Source: Paenibacillus planticolens (GTDB lineage: Bacteria; Bacillota; Bacilli; Paenibacillales; NBRC-103111). From it: 64,000 nucleotides of DNA. A program made the position numbers and the translations under genes. The notes beneath the pieces are model-generated. The model saw only the letters and a program-made list of their open reading frames with translations, ran no database searches and had not been told where the DNA came from. Position 1 is the stretch's first letter, and the number at the start of each line of letters is the position of its first letter. The stretch covers positions 1-64,000 of the forward strand of contig NZ_WHNZ01000081.1 of the NCBI RefSeq assembly GCF_013141725.1, in the 5' to 3' direction. Positions 54,895-63,752 of this stretch are shown one piece after another.

Positions 54895-55851
54895 ATGAAA
54901 TTACGCTGTGCGATATTGGACGACTACCAGCAGGTGGCGCTGACTGCCGCGGATTGGTCTCCGATTATGGACAAAGTAGAAGTGAAGAGTATCGATCGGC
55001 ATATCGATCAACCGGATGAGCTGGTGGAACTGATTGCCGACTGCGAAATTGTCGTGATCATGCGTGAACGGACTCCTTTCCGCGCATCGCTTCTTGCCCG
55101 GCTTCCCAATTTGAAGCTGCTAATTACAACCGGCATGCGCAATGCGTCCATCGACCTGGCGGCAGCCGCTTCGCAAGGCGTGATCGTTTGCGGCACGGGA
55201 GGTGCAGGCAACGCAACCGCCGAGCTCACGTGGGCTTTGATATTGGGGCTTGCCCGAAACATCGTGGTGGAGCACAACGCAATCCGCAGCGGTCAGTGGC
55301 AGAGCACGATTGGGACGGATTTGTACGGCAAGACGCTTGGCGTACTTGGGCTCGGCAAACTGGGCAGCAAAATCGCCAAATTTGGCCATGCGTTCGGCAT
55401 GGATGTCGTGGCGTGGAGCCAGAATTTAACGAAGGAGCGGGCCGACGAGGTTGGAGTGAGATTAGCTTCTTCCAAGGAGGAGCTTCTGGAGAGCAGTGAC
55501 TTCGTGTCCATTCATCTTGTATTAAGCGAGAGGACAAGAGGGTTGATTCGTGCAGCGGAGCTCAAGCGTATGCGTCCTTCGGCCTATCTGATCAATACGT
55601 CCCGCGCTCCGATCGTGGATCAGGTTGCACTTGCCGAGGCTTTACAGAACAGCTGGATCGCAGGCGCCGCGGTAGATGTGTTCGAGGTAGAACCGCTGCC
55701 GCAAGGCGATATCTACCGGTCGCTTCCGAATCTTCTCACTACGCCGCATATCGGCTATGTATCGAAAGCGAATTATGAGGCTTTTTACAGAGACGTGGTA
55801 GAAGATATCCAAGCCTATTTATCCGGATCGCCGGTTCGTACGCTTTCTTGA
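54895..55851 (+). CDS. D-isomer-specific 2-hydroxyacid dehydrogenase
   Basis: I take the ATG at 54895 (AGGAGG 10 nt upstream); the GTG codon just before it is an alternative. The protein has 318 residues, a normal family length. The substrate domain flanks a Rossmann domain with LGVLGLGKLGSKIAKFGHAF, the catalytic-region segments YLINTSRAPIVD and FEVEPLPQGD, and catalytic His in TTPHIGYVSK. It should reduce a 2-oxoacid or oxidise a D-2-hydroxyacid with NAD(P). The substrate cannot be read from sequence. Confidence 0.9.
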   Translation: MKLRCAILDDYQQVALTAADWSPIMDKVEVKSIDRHIDQPDELVELIADCEIVVIMRERTPFRASLLARLPNLKLLITTGMRNASIDLAAAASQGVIVCGTGGAGNATAELTWALILGLARNIVVEHNAIRSGQWQSTIGTDLYGKTLGVLGLGKLGSKIAKFGHAFGMDVVAWSQNLTKERADEVGVRLASSKEELLESSDFVSIHLVLSERTRGLIRAAELKRMRPSAYLINTSRAPIVDQVALAEALQNSWIAGAAVDVFEVEPLPQGDIYRSLPNLLTTPHIGYVSKANYEAFYRDVVEDIQAYLSGSPVRTLS

Positions 55852-55865
55852 TCTACAAATATTAA

Positions 55866-55903
55866 TCGAGGCCTTCAACCCGTTGTTGTGGGTCTCTTTT
55901 TGC
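55866..55903 (+). terminator. Weak terminator-like hairpin
   Basis: ACCC/GGGT and GAG/CTC form an imperfect stem followed by TTTTT, after the dehydrogenase gene. Confidence 0.4.
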
Positions 55904-55936
55904 TAGATTCGATATTATTGAAATGGAGGTTCCAAT

Positions 55937-56416
55937 ATGACTAGCCTGGGTATTAGCACGATTCTTCGATATAAAGAGTTCACAGAATGGACGGACACCT
56001 TACACGAAGTACACGAGAGTATTTGGTTACAACCTATTGCTGAAAAGAAAGCATCCGTAGGAGAAATTATTTCGCATCTTAAAAATTGGGATACTTACCT
56101 CATCTCAACGATTATTCCAGCGATTAAGAATGGTCAAGGAATGGTATTTCCGGATTTTAATTCGTTCAACGAAAAAGCCTATAACTATGCCAGATCGGGA
56201 ATTTCAAAAGATCGCCTGCTTGATGAATTTAAGCAAACTCGTCTTGGGCTGGTTGACATTTTATTAGCCAATCCAGACCTTGCTGCTAAACATGTTACCG
56301 CGAACGGAGTAGAAACTTGCCCGCACACCGGCACACCTTATTCCCTGCTTTATATCATTCACGAATTTAATGATCACGACAATCATCATAAAAGTCAAAT
56401 TTTAACTGTGATATAA
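55937..56416 (+). CDS. DinB-like (DinB_2) protein
   Basis: The protein has 159 residues; ATGGAGG lies upstream. It is a four-helix-bundle type with EIISHLKNWDTYLI near residues 43-56 and the C-terminal metal-site region IIHEFNDHDNHHKSQIL. The three-histidine pattern (His in SHLKNW, His in HEFNDHDNHH) fits the DinB/YfiT metal site. The family includes thiol-dependent transferases (bacillithiol S-transferases) and stress proteins. The exact role here is unknown. Confidence 0.75.
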   Translation: MTSLGISTILRYKEFTEWTDTLHEVHESIWLQPIAEKKASVGEIISHLKNWDTYLISTIIPAIKNGQGMVFPDFNSFNEKAYNYARSGISKDRLLDEFKQTRLGLVDILLANPDLAAKHVTANGVETCPHTGTPYSLLYIIHEFNDHDNHHKSQILTVI

Positions 56417-56539
56417 CTCGTTCCGCAAACGGGAAACTTTAGTAGAACAACAGTGATAATGTGCCGCGGAAGGTTGCAATAAAGCAGACTCGTATACGGA
56501 GAAATATAGTTGAGGGGATTGCTTTGAATCTGAATTTCG

Positions 56540-56725
56540 ATGCGAACTGCAAAAAATACATCAAAATCAGCATCTTCAAGTGCAGTTTTCAATCAATACC
56601 TGCATTTGTACAGTAAATTCACTAGAAATGGCCAAAATGGTGCATTTCACCGAAATTACCTGTACTTTTGCATCAAAGTCAGCGAAATAGCACTAGAGTA
56701 TTCAATTTACCTGCGCTTTTGCAGT
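56540..56725. repeat. Intergenic repeat family B
   Basis: Related units occur at 56598 (ACCTGCATTTGTACAGTAAA), 56658 (ACCTGTACTTTTGCATC) and 56709 (ACCTGCGCTTTTGCAG), spaced 60 and 51 nt, with a reverse-oriented form (AACTGCAAAAAATAC) near 56545. Confidence 0.55.
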
Positions 56726-56842
56726 TGTCACGGGGAGAGGGAAGGTTTGCTTTTATAACTTGTTCCTATGACGAAAAGTTTTGGAAGGCAGTTCGCTCAA
56801 CTGGTCGAGCAGACTTAATGGCCTTAGCGCAGTTTTTGTCCT

Positions 56843-57027
56843 CGCTAACGGACTGAGAGGCCCCTATTCGATGGAAAAGAACCTCTTCGGACATGCTACG
56901 GACACCAGCGCCGTTACTTGCTCACTTGGAGATTGATTTCTCCCCGAAATTGGCAAATAAGGACTCTGACGTCCGTCAGCAGAGATGCACGATGCTTTTC
57001 ACGAAGATAACGGCCGCTGTGTCCGAA
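56843..57027. repeat. Intergenic repeat family C
   Basis: Four related units occur: minus at about 56843-56869 (CTAACGGACTGAGAGG), plus at 56897-56920 (CGGACACCAGCGCCGTTA), plus at 56955-56982 (AATAAGGACTCTGACGTCCG), and minus at about 57003-57027 (GATAACGGCCGCTGTGTCCG). Confidence 0.6.
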
Positions 57028-57084
57028 GGCTGATAAGACATAGGACTCCTGCAGCCGAATCGGGGTAAGAGAAAAGTAAAATGC

Positions 57085-58566
57085 TTATTTCTTTTTATTC
57101 ACCTCAGAAGGATAGCAACCGAAATATTCAACGAACAATTTCGTGAAATGGCGTGTGCTTAAATATCCGACTTCTTCAGCCACTTGCTGTACCTTCATCA
57201 TTGGATTCTTTAAGAGGAGCTCTTTCGCTTTGAGCATCCGTGTCTCTGTTAGAAATTTCACAAAGGTCGTGCCGTGTTTCTTATGAAAGAGCGAACTCAA
57301 ATAATTCGGAGTCACATGAAACTCGCCGGCAATTTGCCCGATACTGATTTCTTTCATATAATTCTCATTCACATAATGAATAACTTGCTGAATCCAATCT
57401 CCTTGCAGTCGTTCTTCGCCAGGACTCTCCCTTAACATATTCTCTACATGGCTAATCAAGGCCGCCAGCCATTCGTTCTGGCTAGAGCCGGGAGGCATCG
57501 TGAAGTTGATGGAAACGTTAAAGTAGTTAGAAACAGCGCTAATCGTAGATGTCTGCACGTCTTTTTCGGAAAGCGCTTTCTTGAAGAGCGTATGCTCCTT
57601 TGAGTAGTTGAAAAAATCCTTTTCTTGAATAAATTTATACATCGTTTCAAGATGATTGGCCACATTCAACAACCCGCTCTGCTTCTCCAAATGGTTTAAG
57701 CCAGACAGGGGAACTACGCGATTTGTTACTATACTTCGCAGCATCGATAGCTTGTCGAGAGTTCTAAACTGTTCGATGATTTGCTGCAAATCTGAGCAGG
57801 ACCCGGTTTTAAAAGCGGTTGTAAGAAAGGTATCGTTGCTGAACAGGTTGACGGTTTGTTCAATCTCGTTTTCCATTTCCGTTTTAACTTTCTCCCCATC
57901 GGAATGCGGGTCGGTATTCCAAGTGATAATAATAGCAAAATTACCGTTTTGTAATGTCGCTAAGCTGAATCTTATCGTTCTGCTGCTCAATAAGCCGTCC
58001 AATTGATCCTGCATTCGGTTCATGAATTGTGTTCTTATATGTACTTTTTCTTTTTCTGTCAGATAACTATCAAAATAAAATATATATCCCAAATATTTAA
58101 AGTTTGGATCATCGTTAAAATCATGGACAGACCGGCTTCCGTTAACGAATAAGATGACTTCGTGTTCGAAAACCCGGTTGGCTGCCGCAATATCATCTTT
58201 AAAAACACGGTACATTTTACTCACGCAACTATGTAATTCCTCGGGAGTTACCGGTTTGAGGAGATAATCTTGCACACCTAGCTGAAGCGCTTCCCGTGCG
58301 TATTCGAAATCTGCAAAGCCGCTCAAGATGACCCATTGCGTAGAAGGGGCTGTATCCTTCACTTTTTTGATCGCATCCAAGCCAGTCAGTTTCGGCATCC
58401 TGATATCGACAAATACAAGGTCGGGTGCCAATCGCTCGACGAGTTCCACGAGTTCCTCGCCATTTTTAGCTTCTCCCACGACATGAACCTGGATTTCTAA
58501 TTCGTCCAACATGCTGGATAAACTTGAACGAATCAGTCTTTCGTCATCTGCAATTATGATATTCAT
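57085..58566 (-). CDS. yesN: YesN-type AraC-family response regulator
   Basis: The protein has 493 residues. The receiver domain (1-125) has IIADDERLIRSSLS, phosphoacceptor Asp near residue 56 in LVFVDIRMPK, and Lys in YLLKPVTPEEL. A middle region (about 140-380) of unknown fold is usual for YesN-like proteins. The AraC helix-turn-helix pair (about 390-490) shows ISIGQIAGEFHVTPNYLSSL and VQQVAEEVGYLSTRHFTKLF. It overlaps the kinase gene by 4 nt. By location it likely controls the divergent sugar ABC transporter genes. Confidence 0.92.
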   Translation of the reverse strand: MNIIIADDERLIRSSLSSMLDELEIQVHVVGEAKNGEELVELVERLAPDLVFVDIRMPKLTGLDAIKKVKDTAPSTQWVILSGFADFEYAREALQLGVQDYLLKPVTPEELHSCVSKMYRVFKDDIAAANRVFEHEVILFVNGSRSVHDFNDDPNFKYLGYIFYFDSYLTEKEKVHIRTQFMNRMQDQLDGLLSSRTIRFSLATLQNGNFAIIITWNTDPHSDGEKVKTEMENEIEQTVNLFSNDTFLTTAFKTGSCSDLQQIIEQFRTLDKLSMLRSIVTNRVVPLSGLNHLEKQSGLLNVANHLETMYKFIQEKDFFNYSKEHTLFKKALSEKDVQTSTISAVSNYFNVSINFTMPPGSSQNEWLAALISHVENMLRESPGEERLQGDWIQQVIHYVNENYMKEISIGQIAGEFHVTPNYLSSLFHKKHGTTFVKFLTETRMLKAKELLLKNPMMKVQQVAEEVGYLSTRHFTKLFVEYFGCYPSEVNKKK

Positions 58567-60299
58567 ACTCTTTTCTCCTTCAGCGGTATGCGGATCACGA
58601 CCGTCGTTCCCGAACCGGGGGAACTAGTTACTGTCATTTCCGCTTTTTCATTGGACATAAGCAGTCGTGATCTGACGTTAGAGATGCCGATGTGCTGCTT
58701 TGAATGGGAAGATTTGGTTTGAAATCCTACGCCGTTATCCTTGATTTCCACATGTATAAAGTAATTCTCATCGACCTGAATCGTATTCGCCGATACGCTG
58801 ACCTCACATGGCTTATCGCACGGCTCCACACCATGGATAATTGCATTTTCCACAATGGGCTGGAGCAGAAGCTTCGGAATATGGAAGGAAGCTACGGAGT
58901 CGTCCAACTCAAATTTCATAAACAATCGTTCTTCGAACCTAAGCTGCTGAAGCATCGCATATTTTTGCAAAAACTCAAACTCCTCTTTAAAAGAGGCCAT
59001 TTGTTTACCTTCCAAGATGTAGCGAAGCATCCCGCTTAGCGATAAGACGGAGGATTCAAGTTTCTTGGTTTCCCCGGCCCGGTTCAACCCAATAATTCCG
59101 TTTAAGGTGTTGTATAAAAAATGAGGCTGAATTTGTGATTGCAGTGCATGATATTCCGCGTTCCGTTGGGCTAATACCGCTTTATATTCGCGGTTAATCA
59201 AGTCGTCAAGCTGATTGATCATTTTGTTGAAGGAATCGCCTAACTGTCCAATCTCGTCCTTGCTCACGACGGTAAACCTTGCTTGCAAATTCCCTTTCTT
59301 TACTTCTCTCATAATCTCAATCATTCGTTTGAACGGCGTTACGATCCAGCGTGAGAAATAGTGAAAAACAAAGAAGGTTACGAAAAGTCCGCCAATCGAC
59401 AGGAGCACAGCGATATTATAAATCCATCTAACCTTAGATTTTACCTCAGCCCTTGTTAATAAAACAACAACGTTCCAATTCGAAGTGGAAAGTTTATTGG
59501 AGACGGTTACATAGTTAGGGGTGTTAATGGAATTCAGGTCTCGGCTGTTTTCCAATTCATGTTTGACGTCATCCGGCACAAAGTTATTGGCATAAATGAT
59601 GCGTTTGTTCTCGTCCAAAATGACGATAATCGAGCTGACATTGAAGGAAGTATCATTCGTTATTTTTTCTAAAACCCGTGTATCGGCATCAGCCAGAATG
59701 ACGGCTAAAGGTTGTCTGGAATCTGGATCTTTAATGAGTCTTGCTACAGAAAAAACCTCGGAAGCTTTGGAATTGGAAATATAATTTTGCGGATGCGAGC
59801 TGATAAACGCGGCTTTGCCGTCGGCCTCTATGGCTTTGTTGTACCAGTCTTGTTCTGTAAATGGAAAGTTAGGCACGAGTCCGGATAAATTGAGTCTTGT
59901 TGTTAAAAAAACGTCGTTATTCGTAATGGTAATGGTGGATAAGATATCGTTTCTAGTATTAATTAAAAAATTGGGCAGCGTTGAGGTCAATGCACGGTCC
60001 GTTTGCAATCGCGTATAAGCGTCAGCGCTTTCATATCGGTTGCTTGCTTTTAATTTCAAAGCTTGCAGCACATTGTCGTTAAGATAGGGAGAGGAAGTTA
60101 ACCGTTCAAGGTCGTCCAAATACGTTTCGATGTTTCGAGATAAGGAGTTTACGATGCCGCCGGTTAATTTCTCCGTTTCTTTGGTAATTAAGCTTTGAGC
60201 GAAATAAGGCGAAATAAAGGCTAGTATGATAAAGGGGGTAACGATCGTTAGTAAGTAGATGCCGATTAATTTAAATCGCAGCGTATGGAAAAACGTCAT
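58563..60299 (-). CDS. yesM: YesM-type sensor histidine kinase
   Basis: The protein has 578 residues. Two transmembrane segments (about 10-32 and 290-312) flank an extracellular dCache-like sensor. HAMP follows (about 313-365, RWIVTPFKRMIEIMREVKKG). The His_kinase domain has the phosphoacceptor His in LQSQIQPHFLYNTLNGIIGL. HATPase shows LLLQPIVENAIIHG and GVGF, with GIGISNVRSRL-like end motifs. It probably senses an extracellular sugar or the loaded binding protein and signals to the YesN partner. Confidence 0.92.
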   Translation of the reverse strand: MTFFHTLRFKLIGIYLLTIVTPFIILAFISPYFAQSLITKETEKLTGGIVNSLSRNIETYLDDLERLTSSPYLNDNVLQALKLKASNRYESADAYTRLQTDRALTSTLPNFLINTRNDILSTITITNNDVFLTTRLNLSGLVPNFPFTEQDWYNKAIEADGKAAFISSHPQNYISNSKASEVFSVARLIKDPDSRQPLAVILADADTRVLEKITNDTSFNVSSIIVILDENKRIIYANNFVPDDVKHELENSRDLNSINTPNYVTVSNKLSTSNWNVVVLLTRAEVKSKVRWIYNIAVLLSIGGLFVTFFVFHYFSRWIVTPFKRMIEIMREVKKGNLQARFTVVSKDEIGQLGDSFNKMINQLDDLINREYKAVLAQRNAEYHALQSQIQPHFLYNTLNGIIGLNRAGETKKLESSVLSLSGMLRYILEGKQMASFKEEFEFLQKYAMLQQLRFEERLFMKFELDDSVASFHIPKLLLQPIVENAIIHGVEPCDKPCEVSVSANTIQVDENYFIHVEIKDNGVGFQTKSSHSKQHIGISNVRSRLLMSNEKAEMTVTSSPGSGTTVVIRIPLKEKRV

Positions 60300-60382
60300 A
60301 GAACCACTCCTTTATCAACAGGATATAGATTGAAATGGAAATGGTCAACTTTAAAATTATTCGTGCAGCTCTCGGGTTGATG

Positions 60383-60399
60383 TGTAGAAAAGAGCGCTT
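60383..60399 (+). repeat. 17-nt direct repeat, copy 1
   Basis: TGTAGAAAAGAGCGCTT occurs here, upstream of the solute-binding protein gene, and again exactly at 63631-63647 after the last permease gene. Confidence 0.7.
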
Positions 60400-60419
60400 C
60401 TTGTGTTGATCTCGCTCAT

Positions 60420-60434
60420 ATGAAAGCGTCATCA
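60420..60434 (+). promoter_or_regulatory. cre-like site (CcpA operator)
   Basis: ATGAAAGCGTCATCA matches the catabolite-response consensus with one clear mismatch in the right arm, about 65 nt before the binding protein gene. Catabolite control of the transporter is inferred. Confidence 0.5.
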
Positions 60435-60498
60435 GAATTGATAGAATGTGGTTAGTATAGTTCAGCTAGCTATATAAGATGTCATTAGGGGGATATGT

Positions 60499-61803
60499 AT
60501 GAAGAAGTCAAAGATGTTTACCGTTTTGTCCGTCATGCTCGTTACGGGTTCCATTTTATCGGCATGCGGAAGCGCGCCAAATAGCGGTGAGAGCGTCGCT
60601 ACCGGCACGCCGGAAGCAACCAAAGCTGCTAATGATAAGAAAATAACATTAACCGTAGCAACGAACATCGTTGGTGAGCCGGCCAATGTGCTGCAGGACA
60701 TCGCCAAAAGTTTTGAACAGGAAAATCCGAGTATCCATGTTGAATTTAGCGCCCCAGGCGCCGAATATGAAAATATTATGAAGATTAAAATGGCGTCCAA
60801 CTCCTTGCCGGATGTCTTCTCTACGCACGGCTGGTCCAAAATTCGTTATGGAAACTACTTAGCCGATTTGAAGGATCAGCCTTGGGTAAGCCAACTGGAC
60901 GATAACATAAAGCCGGCTGTTACGGATGCCGCAGGAAAAGTGTATGCGCTGCCGATCGATCAAGATAAATCAGGTCCGGTGTATAATGCGGATATCCTTG
61001 CGCAATACGGAATAGCGGTTCCTACAACGATAGAAGAACTGCTGAAGGCATGCGAAGAAATTAAGACAAAAAGCGGGGGCAAAGTGACCCCGATCCATAT
61101 CGGTGGCGCAGACAGCTGGCCAATCGGTCAATTCTTTGACTTCATGGCAAGCTCCTACTTCATCAGCGGGAACAAAAATTACGCCAAAGAGCTGAAAGAC
61201 GGCTCCTTTGATTGGAAAAATTTCGACCAACTGCCCCAGTTATTCCTGGACATGCAAAAGAAAGGCTACCTGAACAAAGATGTGTTGACTGCGAAATACG
61301 ATGATTCGGCCAAAGCTTTTGCAGAAGGGAAAGCGGCCTTCGGGATATACGGTCCGTTTTTAATTGAAGAAGCTAAGAAAACGAATCCGAATGTGAAAGG
61401 CGGTCTAATGCCGATTCAAGCAGCAATTGCCGGCGATAAGGTGACTTTTGCAGGAGGCGAGAAAACGACTTGGGGCGTTTGGAAAAACTCACCGAACCAA
61501 GAAGCAGCCAAAAAATTCGTTGCGTATTACGCCAAGCCTGAAAATGTAGCCAAAGTAGCCAAGGCTCAAGCGCTTCCTCCCGGAATCAAAGGCGTCGCCA
61601 TCGATGCTGGCAGTTTGACCAAAGATTTCGAGAAGTATAAGGATGTTGCCGTTATTCCTTACTTTGATAGGGAGTATCTCCCCAATGGCATGTGGGACGT
61701 GATGTGCAAAAACGGGCAGGATATGCTGGCCGGCGCCATTACGCCTAGACAATATTCCGAAAACATGAAAAAAGAATTTGACCGTCTCCGGGCAGTGAAA
61801 TAA
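60499..61803 (+). CDS. Sugar ABC transporter substrate-binding lipoprotein
   Basis: The protein has 434 residues. The lipobox LSACGS places the lipidated Cys at residue 23, so the protein sits on the outer face of the membrane. After a short linker the family 1 extracellular solute-binding fold starts at about residue 50 (ITLTVATNIVGEPANVLQDI). Marks are MASNSLPDVFSTHGWSKI, FAEGKAAFGIYGPF and the helical end. GGGGG lies upstream. Two permease genes follow. No ATPase gene is present, so a shared MsmX-type ATPase probably powers it. The sugar is unknown. Confidence 0.92.
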   Translation: MKKSKMFTVLSVMLVTGSILSACGSAPNSGESVATGTPEATKAANDKKITLTVATNIVGEPANVLQDIAKSFEQENPSIHVEFSAPGAEYENIMKIKMASNSLPDVFSTHGWSKIRYGNYLADLKDQPWVSQLDDNIKPAVTDAAGKVYALPIDQDKSGPVYNADILAQYGIAVPTTIEELLKACEEIKTKSGGKVTPIHIGGADSWPIGQFFDFMASSYFISGNKNYAKELKDGSFDWKNFDQLPQLFLDMQKKGYLNKDVLTAKYDDSAKAFAEGKAAFGIYGPFLIEEAKKTNPNVKGGLMPIQAAIAGDKVTFAGGEKTTWGVWKNSPNQEAAKKFVAYYAKPENVAKVAKAQALPPGIKGVAIDAGSLTKDFEKYKDVAVIPYFDREYLPNGMWDVMCKNGQDMLAGAITPRQYSENMKKEFDRLRAVK

Positions 61804-61877
61804 AGGGAAAAGGAATCGCCCGTGGTTTGACCGGTATGTCACTGCGGGCTGTTCCCATAACAGAAAGATGGGATCAC

Positions 61878-62783
61878 ATGAAATTTGGAGAAAAACGAAC
61901 TCCTAAGCATCACATCCTCAAATCGCCGGCTGCATTAAATATCATGTATGCGCCTGCGCTGCTGCTGTTTGCCATTTTTATTTTCTATCCGCTCTTCCAA
62001 GGGATCAAGATCTCTTTCACGAATTGGGACGGCTATTCGCAGCAGTATTCTTGGGTAGGATTAGATAAATATAAGCTCATGTTCTCGGATAAAAAAATAC
62101 TATTAACGATGAAAAATACGCTGATTTACGGCTTGGGAAGCACGCTATTGCAAAATATTTTCGGTTTGGCCTATGCCCTGTTCCTGGACCAAAAAATTCG
62201 CGGAAGAGGTTTCATACGGACCGTTGTCTATTTGCCGGTTATCATCAGTCCGCTAATCATGGGATACATCAGCTATTTCTTCTTCCAATACAACAGGGGA
62301 GCAGTCAACGATCTGTTTCTGTTATTTTATAAAGGGCCGGTTGATTGGTTGTCTTCAGGTCCCCGGGCTGTATGGATAATTAGCTGCGTCAACACCTTCC
62401 AATATATGGGGATTGCTATGATTATTTATTTGGCCGGACTTCAATCGATTTCCAAGGAGTATTATGAGGCTGCAGATATCGACGGGGCTAGATGGAAGGC
62501 GAAATTGACTAGCATTACGTTACCGCTCTTGATGCCTGCGATTACGATCAACGTAGTTCTCAATATCATAGGCGGCTTGAAATTATTCGACGTCATCATG
62601 GCAATGACAAAAGGCGGTCCAGGCTATGCCTCGCAATCGTTGTCGACGATGATGTACAACTTATATTTTGCGCGTCAAGACGCAGGTTATGCCGCAGCAT
62701 TAGGCAATGTTATGTTCTTATTTATTTGTATTTTCGGCCTGTCTGCGCTCTATTTGCTGCGTAGAAAGGAAGTGAAAATGTGA
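61878..62783 (+). CDS. Sugar ABC transporter permease (MalF/UgpA-like)
   Basis: I take the ATG at 61878 (MKFGEKRTPKHHIL), giving 301 residues; upstream in-frame codons lack family similarity, and the ribosome binding site (GATGGGA) is weak. Six transmembrane helices are predicted, with the EAA loop YEAADIDGARWKAKLTSITL coupling to the ATPase. N-terminal NIMYAPALLLFAIFIFYPLF is typical. It pairs with the permease encoded next, overlapping by 4 nt (GTGA). Confidence 0.9.
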   Translation: MKFGEKRTPKHHILKSPAALNIMYAPALLLFAIFIFYPLFQGIKISFTNWDGYSQQYSWVGLDKYKLMFSDKKILLTMKNTLIYGLGSTLLQNIFGLAYALFLDQKIRGRGFIRTVVYLPVIISPLIMGYISYFFFQYNRGAVNDLFLLFYKGPVDWLSSGPRAVWIISCVNTFQYMGIAMIIYLAGLQSISKEYYEAADIDGARWKAKLTSITLPLLMPAITINVVLNIIGGLKLFDVIMAMTKGGPGYASQSLSTMMYNLYFARQDAGYAAALGNVMFLFICIFGLSALYLLRRKEVKM

Positions 62784-63598
62784 ACAAACGCGGGAACTTG
62801 ATTGCCTATACGATAGCAGCCTTGATGGTTATCATTCACATCATTCCTTTTTATATTTTGATTAACATGTCCTTTAAATCATCGCAAGATACAAGCAGCA
62901 AGTGGTTATTCCCTACGAGCATATATCTGGAGAATTTTACGAACGCCTGGAAGGCGGCGCAGCTGGATCGAGCTATTTTGAATAATAGCATCATCACCTT
63001 TTCGGTTGTCGTACTTGTGGTTTTTATCGGGGCGTTTGCCTCCTATCCGCTGGCCAGATACCAAACGAAATGGAATAACTTCGTCTATACGCTTAGCGTC
63101 GCTTGTCTCATTGTACCGGCTCTTACCATTTTGGTGCCCTTGTATAAGCTTATTGTAGATATGAACGGGATCAACAGCTATTGGGCCGTTATCCTAACTC
63201 AGGTTACGTTTTCATTGCCAATAACCATTTTTTTATTCACGGGTTTTATTCACTCGGTGCCCAGAGAGCTTGATGAGGCCGGTCTGATCGACGGCTGCAG
63301 TAGGTTCGGTGTTTTTTTCAAAATCATTTTGCCATTGCTGAGAACGATTACAGCCACAGTCGTTATCTTGATCGGTGTACAGGTATGGAATGATTACCAA
63401 TTCTCCGTCTTTTTCCTGCAAAAGAAGGACATGATGACGATCCCGGTCGCACTGTCCGGCTTCATCTCTCAATTCCAAAGCAATGTCAATTGGGTGGCCG
63501 CAGGCTGTCTCATCGGTATGCTGCCGTTAACTATCGTGTATTTAATTTTGCAGAAATATTTCGTCAAAGGCGTGGTGGATGGAGCTATAAAGGGTTAG
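62780..63598 (+). CDS. Sugar ABC transporter permease (MalG/UgpE-like)
   Basis: The protein has 272 residues with a GTG start that overlaps the stop of the previous gene (GTGA), preceded by AAAGGAAG. Six transmembrane helices are predicted. The EAA loop reads PRELDEAGLIDGCSRFGVFF. The ending with FVKGVVDGAIKG is the family hallmark. It forms the channel with the other permease. Confidence 0.92.
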   Translation: MNKRGNLIAYTIAALMVIIHIIPFYILINMSFKSSQDTSSKWLFPTSIYLENFTNAWKAAQLDRAILNNSIITFSVVVLVVFIGAFASYPLARYQTKWNNFVYTLSVACLIVPALTILVPLYKLIVDMNGINSYWAVILTQVTFSLPITIFLFTGFIHSVPRELDEAGLIDGCSRFGVFFKIILPLLRTITATVVILIGVQVWNDYQFSVFFLQKKDMMTIPVALSGFISQFQSNVNWVAAGCLIGMLPLTIVYLILQKYFVKGVVDGAIKG

Positions 63599-63630
63599 GA
63601 TTTCTATCCGATATCCGAGCTAGGTAACAC

Positions 63631-63690
63631 TGTAGAAAAGAGCGCTTACATCGTAGATTTAGTACATGTGTAAGCGCTCTTTTTTATGTT
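63631..63690 (+). terminator. Intrinsic terminator containing 17-nt repeat copy 2
   Basis: AGAGCGCTTACA (63639-63650) pairs perfectly with TGTAAGCGCTCT (63669-63680), followed by TTTTTT. The left arm overlaps TGTAGAAAAGAGCGCTT, which also occurs at 60383. Confidence 0.9.
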
Positions 63691-63752
63691 ACGATTTGTA
63701 TCGAAAGAGAAACGTCGCTACAACTTAATTGAAAAAGGGAGGAAGTCACAAG

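Larger units (their letters stand above)
56417..57084. other. Intergenic region with two repeat families, no gene seen
   Basis: This 668-nt gap between the DinB-like gene and the convergent YesN gene has short open frames without ribosome binding sites. It is made largely of short repeats: one family at 56540-56725 and another at 56843-57027. Confidence 0.6.

Noticed and set aside
56540..56856. Two open frames of 62-72 codons in the gap after the DinB-like gene
   Set aside because: They lie across the repeat units, have no ribosome binding site and show no protein-like composition.
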